Below are positions 6,646 through 8,291 of a stretch of DNA of 8,291 nt, piece after piece (the stretch's first letter is position 1; the number at the start of each line of letters is the position of its first letter). Both the position numbers and the translations under genes were made by a program. The notes under the pieces were generated by a model. It saw only the letters and a program-made list of their open reading frames with translations, was not told the origin of the DNA and did not search any database. Where the stretch lies: NCBI GenBank assembly GCA_051006515.1, contig JBPCTD010000073.1, positions 1 through 8,291 of the forward strand, in the 5' to 3' direction. This DNA is from ZLKRG08 sp051006515 (lineage in GTDB: Bacteria; Actinomycetota; Actinomycetes; Nanopelagicales; Nanopelagicaceae).

Positions 6646-7806
6646 ATGAAACTAGATAGCTGGGCGAAGCGTCTTTTAATTAGTTCGACCTTTACTCAAG
6701 CAACCATGTATGTGGTTCGCCCATATATCACTTATCGCGCCATCGAAATTGATGCCAGCGTTTCCACTATTGGATTAATTGGCGCGGTTTATGCGCTCTT
6801 TCCCGTCTTGCTAGCTTTGAAGTTTGGAAGTTGGGTTGGTAAATACGGCGAAGGCAAGTTCATTGTTGTTGGCAATTTATCTTTAGTAGCTTCATGTGTC
6901 ACATTAGTTTTTACTCAGAATATTTTGCTACTTATTGCCGCAACTGCCTTTGCTGGACTTTCACATTTGGCATTGATGGTTGGTGGGCAAACCATGGTGG
7001 CGCTTCGTTCGCAAAAATCTGATTACAACCGTCTCTTTGGTTATTACACATTTAGCGCATCTCTTGGTCACACCTTTGGTCCGGTAGTTGCCGGCTTATT
7101 AGCTGGTTCTTTAGCTAATGGCATGCCGCAGTCGAGCAACAACGCTTTCTATTTTGCAATCGCGCTCTCTGCTGTCGCACTAATTCCAACATTCTCTTGG
7201 CGCCAAAATTTGCCCACTGTTCCAGCGGCGAAAGAGCAGAGCAATACTTGGGCGGCAGCAAAATCAATGTTAAGCCGGCGTGAAATATCCTCAGCAGTAT
7301 TCATCTCAATGGCAGTATCATCTACTTTAGATTTGATTGTAATTTTCTTGCCGCTGCTTGGTACTGAAAGAGCGATAGATCCAGCAGTTATTGGATTGAT
7401 TATCTCGCTGCGTGCCGTAGGTTCAATGGGCTCAAGGTTATTGCTGGGCCAAGTAAGTAAACGCATAAGCGATAGAAAATTACTAGTGAGCACCACTGCA
7501 ATTTCAATGTTGGCTTGCATAGGTATGGTTTACAGTTCAAGTGCTGCATTATTAGGATTACTTGTTTTTATTGCTGGATTCGCATCAGGTTTTGGACAAC
7601 CGTTAACAATGGCATTAATTTCAATTCGAACTAAAGCTGACGAACGGGCGCTTGCAGTTTCAGCCAGATTAAGCGGTAATCGCCTTGGCCAATTTATCCT
7701 CCCAGTGTTAGCCGGATTTCTAGCAAATGGGGCTGGGGTAGGAGCAGTTTTTTGGTCTATGGCCGCGCTATTGGGGGCCAGCATGATCGCCTCCGCATCG
7801 AATTAA
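6646..7806 (+). CDS. Major facilitator superfamily transporter, substrate unknown
   Basis: The 386-residue product has about twelve hydrophobic segments in two halves, joined by a polar loop at about 184-212 (SWRQNLPTVPAAKEQSNTWA). The loop after TM2 reads KFGSWVGKYGEGKFIVVGN (59-77), a variant of MFS motif A (GxxxDRxGRRxx) in which the usual Asp is Gly; a weaker echo, GQVSKRISDRKLL, sits in the second half (268-280). FGYYTFSASLGHTFGPVVAG (131-150) resembles the conserved TM5 glycine/proline motif often seen in drug and sugar efflux members. The gene begins 12 nt after tctA with no visible Shine-Dalgarno, so it is probably co-transcribed and translated by reinitiation. Its neighbours suggest transport of the same or a related compound, perhaps export. 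No specific substrate can be given. Confidence 0.85.
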   Translation: MKLDSWAKRLLISSTFTQATMYVVRPYITYRAIEIDASVSTIGLIGAVYALFPVLLALKFGSWVGKYGEGKFIVVGNLSLVASCVTLVFTQNILLLIAATAFAGLSHLALMVGGQTMVALRSQKSDYNRLFGYYTFSASLGHTFGPVVAGLLAGSLANGMPQSSNNAFYFAIALSAVALIPTFSWRQNLPTVPAAKEQSNTWAAAKSMLSRREISSAVFISMAVSSTLDLIVIFLPLLGTERAIDPAVIGLIISLRAVGSMGSRLLLGQVSKRISDRKLLVSTTAISMLACIGMVYSSSAALLGLLVFIAGFASGFGQPLTMALISIRTKADERALAVSARLSGNRLGQFILPVLAGFLANGAGVGAVFWSMAALLGASMIASASN

Positions 7807-7813
7807 CCCCGAT

Positions 7814-7842
7814 TTGTCCATAATCACCCCGCTAAATAGAAT
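7814..7842 (+). promoter_or_regulatory. Probable sigma70-type promoter of infA-rpmJ
   Basis: TTGTCC (7814-7819) and TAGAAT (7837-7842) are separated by exactly 17 bp. The -35 matches TTGACA at four of six positions and the -10 matches TATAAT at five of six. Transcription would start near 7849, leaving a leader of about 53 nt before infA. It would let the IF1/ribosomal genes be transcribed separately from the transporter genes upstream. Confidence 0.6.
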
Positions 7843-7851
7843 TACCCTTCG

Positions 7852-7868
7852 CGCCTCAAACCGGGGCG
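7852..7868 (+). other. Short GC-rich hairpin in the infA leader
   Basis: CGCCTC (7852-7857) can pair with GGGGCG (7863-7868) through five Watson-Crick pairs and one T-G wobble, with loop AAACC. It would lie within a few bases of the 5' end of the transcript predicted from the promoter at 7814-7842. No T-run follows, so it is a poor terminator for the upstream genes. It may stabilise the mRNA or be incidental. Confidence 0.35.
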
Positions 7869-7888
7869 GGTCAATTTGGGATATGCAA

Positions 7889-7893
7889 AAAGG
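7889..7893 (+). promoter_or_regulatory. Ribosome binding site of infA
   Basis: AAAGG ends 8 nt before the TTG at 7902, and a second G-rich stretch, AGGG at 7895-7898, lies closer. The spacing supports TTG as the infA start. Confidence 0.6.
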
Positions 7894-7901
7894 CAGGGCA
7901 C

Positions 7902-8123
7902 TTGGCTAAAGAAGGTAGCGCCATCGAAATGGAAGGCGTTGTTGCTGAAGCTCTACCCAATGCAATGTTCCGCGTTGAGTTATCAAACGGACATAAAGTT
8001 CTTGCACACATTAGTGGCAAGATGCGAAAGAACTACATTCGCATTCTTCCTGCAGATCGTGTGATTGTAGAGATGAGTCCGTACGACCTAACTAAGGGTC
8101 GAATTATTTATCGTTATAAGTAA
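7902..8123 (+). CDS. infA: Translation initiation factor IF-1
   Basis: IF-1 binds the A site of the 30S subunit and acts with IF-2 and IF-3 in translation initiation. The 73-residue product is a single S1/OB-fold domain of normal length and matches the family almost end to end: AKEGSAIEMEG, LPNAMFRVELSNGHKVLAHI (17 residues in), SGKMRKNYIRILPADRV and the tail SPYDLTKGRIIYRYK typical of actinobacteria. It starts with TTG, supported by the exact position of the conserved N-terminus and the AAAGG upstream; no in-frame ATG or GTG is suitable. It probably has its own promoter and heads the operon that continues with rpmJ and, in related genomes, rpsM, rpsK, rpsD and rpoA. Confidence 0.97.
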   Translation: MAKEGSAIEMEGVVAEALPNAMFRVELSNGHKVLAHISGKMRKNYIRILPADRVIVEMSPYDLTKGRIIYRYK

Positions 8124-8178
8124 CGTTAAATAATTAAATTAACTTAACTACAGAAACAAAAAAAGAAGGGCATTACAA

Positions 8179-8291
8179 ATGAAGGTGCAACCAAGCGTTA
8201 AGAAGATCTGCGATAAGTGCAAGGTCATCCGCCGCAAAGGTCGCGTTATGGTCATTTGCGAAAACCTTCGCCATAAGCAGCGCCAAGGTTA
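8179..8291 (+). CDS. rpmJ: 50S ribosomal protein L36, zinc-binding form
   Basis: This very small gene encodes 37 residues starting MKVQPSVKKICDKCKVIRRK and ending HKQRQG; the window ends on TA, the first two bases of the stop codon. L36 is the smallest large-subunit protein and binds 23S rRNA. Cys11, Cys14, Cys27 and His32 form the zinc ribbon, so this is the zinc-containing (C+) type. GAAGGG at 8165-8170, 8 nt before the ATG, is a good ribosome binding site. The 55-nt gap after infA is strikingly AT-rich, with four TTAA tetramers between 8126 and 8147. The infA-rpmJ order is the standard one. Confidence 0.96.
   Translation, partial: MKVQPSVKKICDKCKVIRRKGRVMVICENLRHKQRQG

Noticed and set aside
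7149..7520. 123-codon minus-strand frame inside the MFS gene
   Set aside because: It lies opposite a clearly conserved membrane protein gene, shows no recognisable motifs, and has no promoter or ribosome binding site that I can see.
7807..7870. Long-range pairing of CCCCG (7807-7811 or 7827-7831) with CGGGG (7862-7866) as a terminator after the MFS gene
   Set aside because: Five base pairs with a loop of 30 nt or more and no T-run is too weak, and it overlaps a better-supported promoter.
7876..8064. Frame overlapping infA from a TTG at 7876
   Set aside because: It is a shifted reading of infA, with no family resemblance of its own.

Overview
All convincing genes in this window lie on the + strand. 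The frame is a conserved ribosomal-protein locus: the end of rpmD (L30), then rplO (L15), secY, adk, map, and later infA (IF1) and rpmJ (L36). Protein style points to an actinobacterium: SecY begins MLSAFGKAFKTPDLRKK, adenylate kinase is the long zinc-LID form, and IF1 ends in SPYDLTKGRIIYRYK. The DNA is moderately low in G+C for that phylum, with mostly TAA and TAG stops, short gaps and start/stop overlaps. This is what I would expect of a streamlined freshwater planktonic actinobacterium of the acI/Nanopelagicales kind. That placement is inference from gene style, not from a phylogeny.

Layout. Positions 1-3352 hold the end of the spc-type operon. rpmD and rplO overlap by one base. secY starts with GTG behind a good Shine-Dalgarno, adk follows after 13 nt and map after 17 nt. 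Positions 3353-3475 are a 123-nt gap with a nested inverted repeat, near-direct repeats and only a weak promoter candidate. Positions 3476-6633 encode a complete tripartite tricarboxylate transporter (TTT): tctC (secreted binding protein), tctB (small membrane subunit) and tctA (large permease). A 12-TM major facilitator protein follows 12 nt later (6646-7806). Positions 7807-7901 hold a good sigma70-like promoter (TTGTCC, 17 bp, TAGAAT), a short GC-rich hairpin and the leader of infA, which starts with TTG. rpmJ then runs to the right edge and lacks only the last base of its stop codon.

How the genes fit together. The flanking genes serve ribosome assembly, translation initiation, membrane protein insertion, adenylate balance and N-terminal methionine removal. 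The middle cassette imports a carboxylate-type solute: TctC should catch the ligand outside the membrane and hand it to TctA/TctB. The MFS protein may move a related compound, in or out. The substrate cannot be read from the sequence.

The most interesting points are the placement of a nutrient-uptake cassette between map and infA, where the ribosomal genes are usually close together, an extra two-cysteine N-terminal segment on TctC that classical TctC proteins lack, and the structured leader in front of tctC. I found no RNA genes, CRISPR arrays, insertion sequences or phage genes, and no convincing intrinsic terminator.
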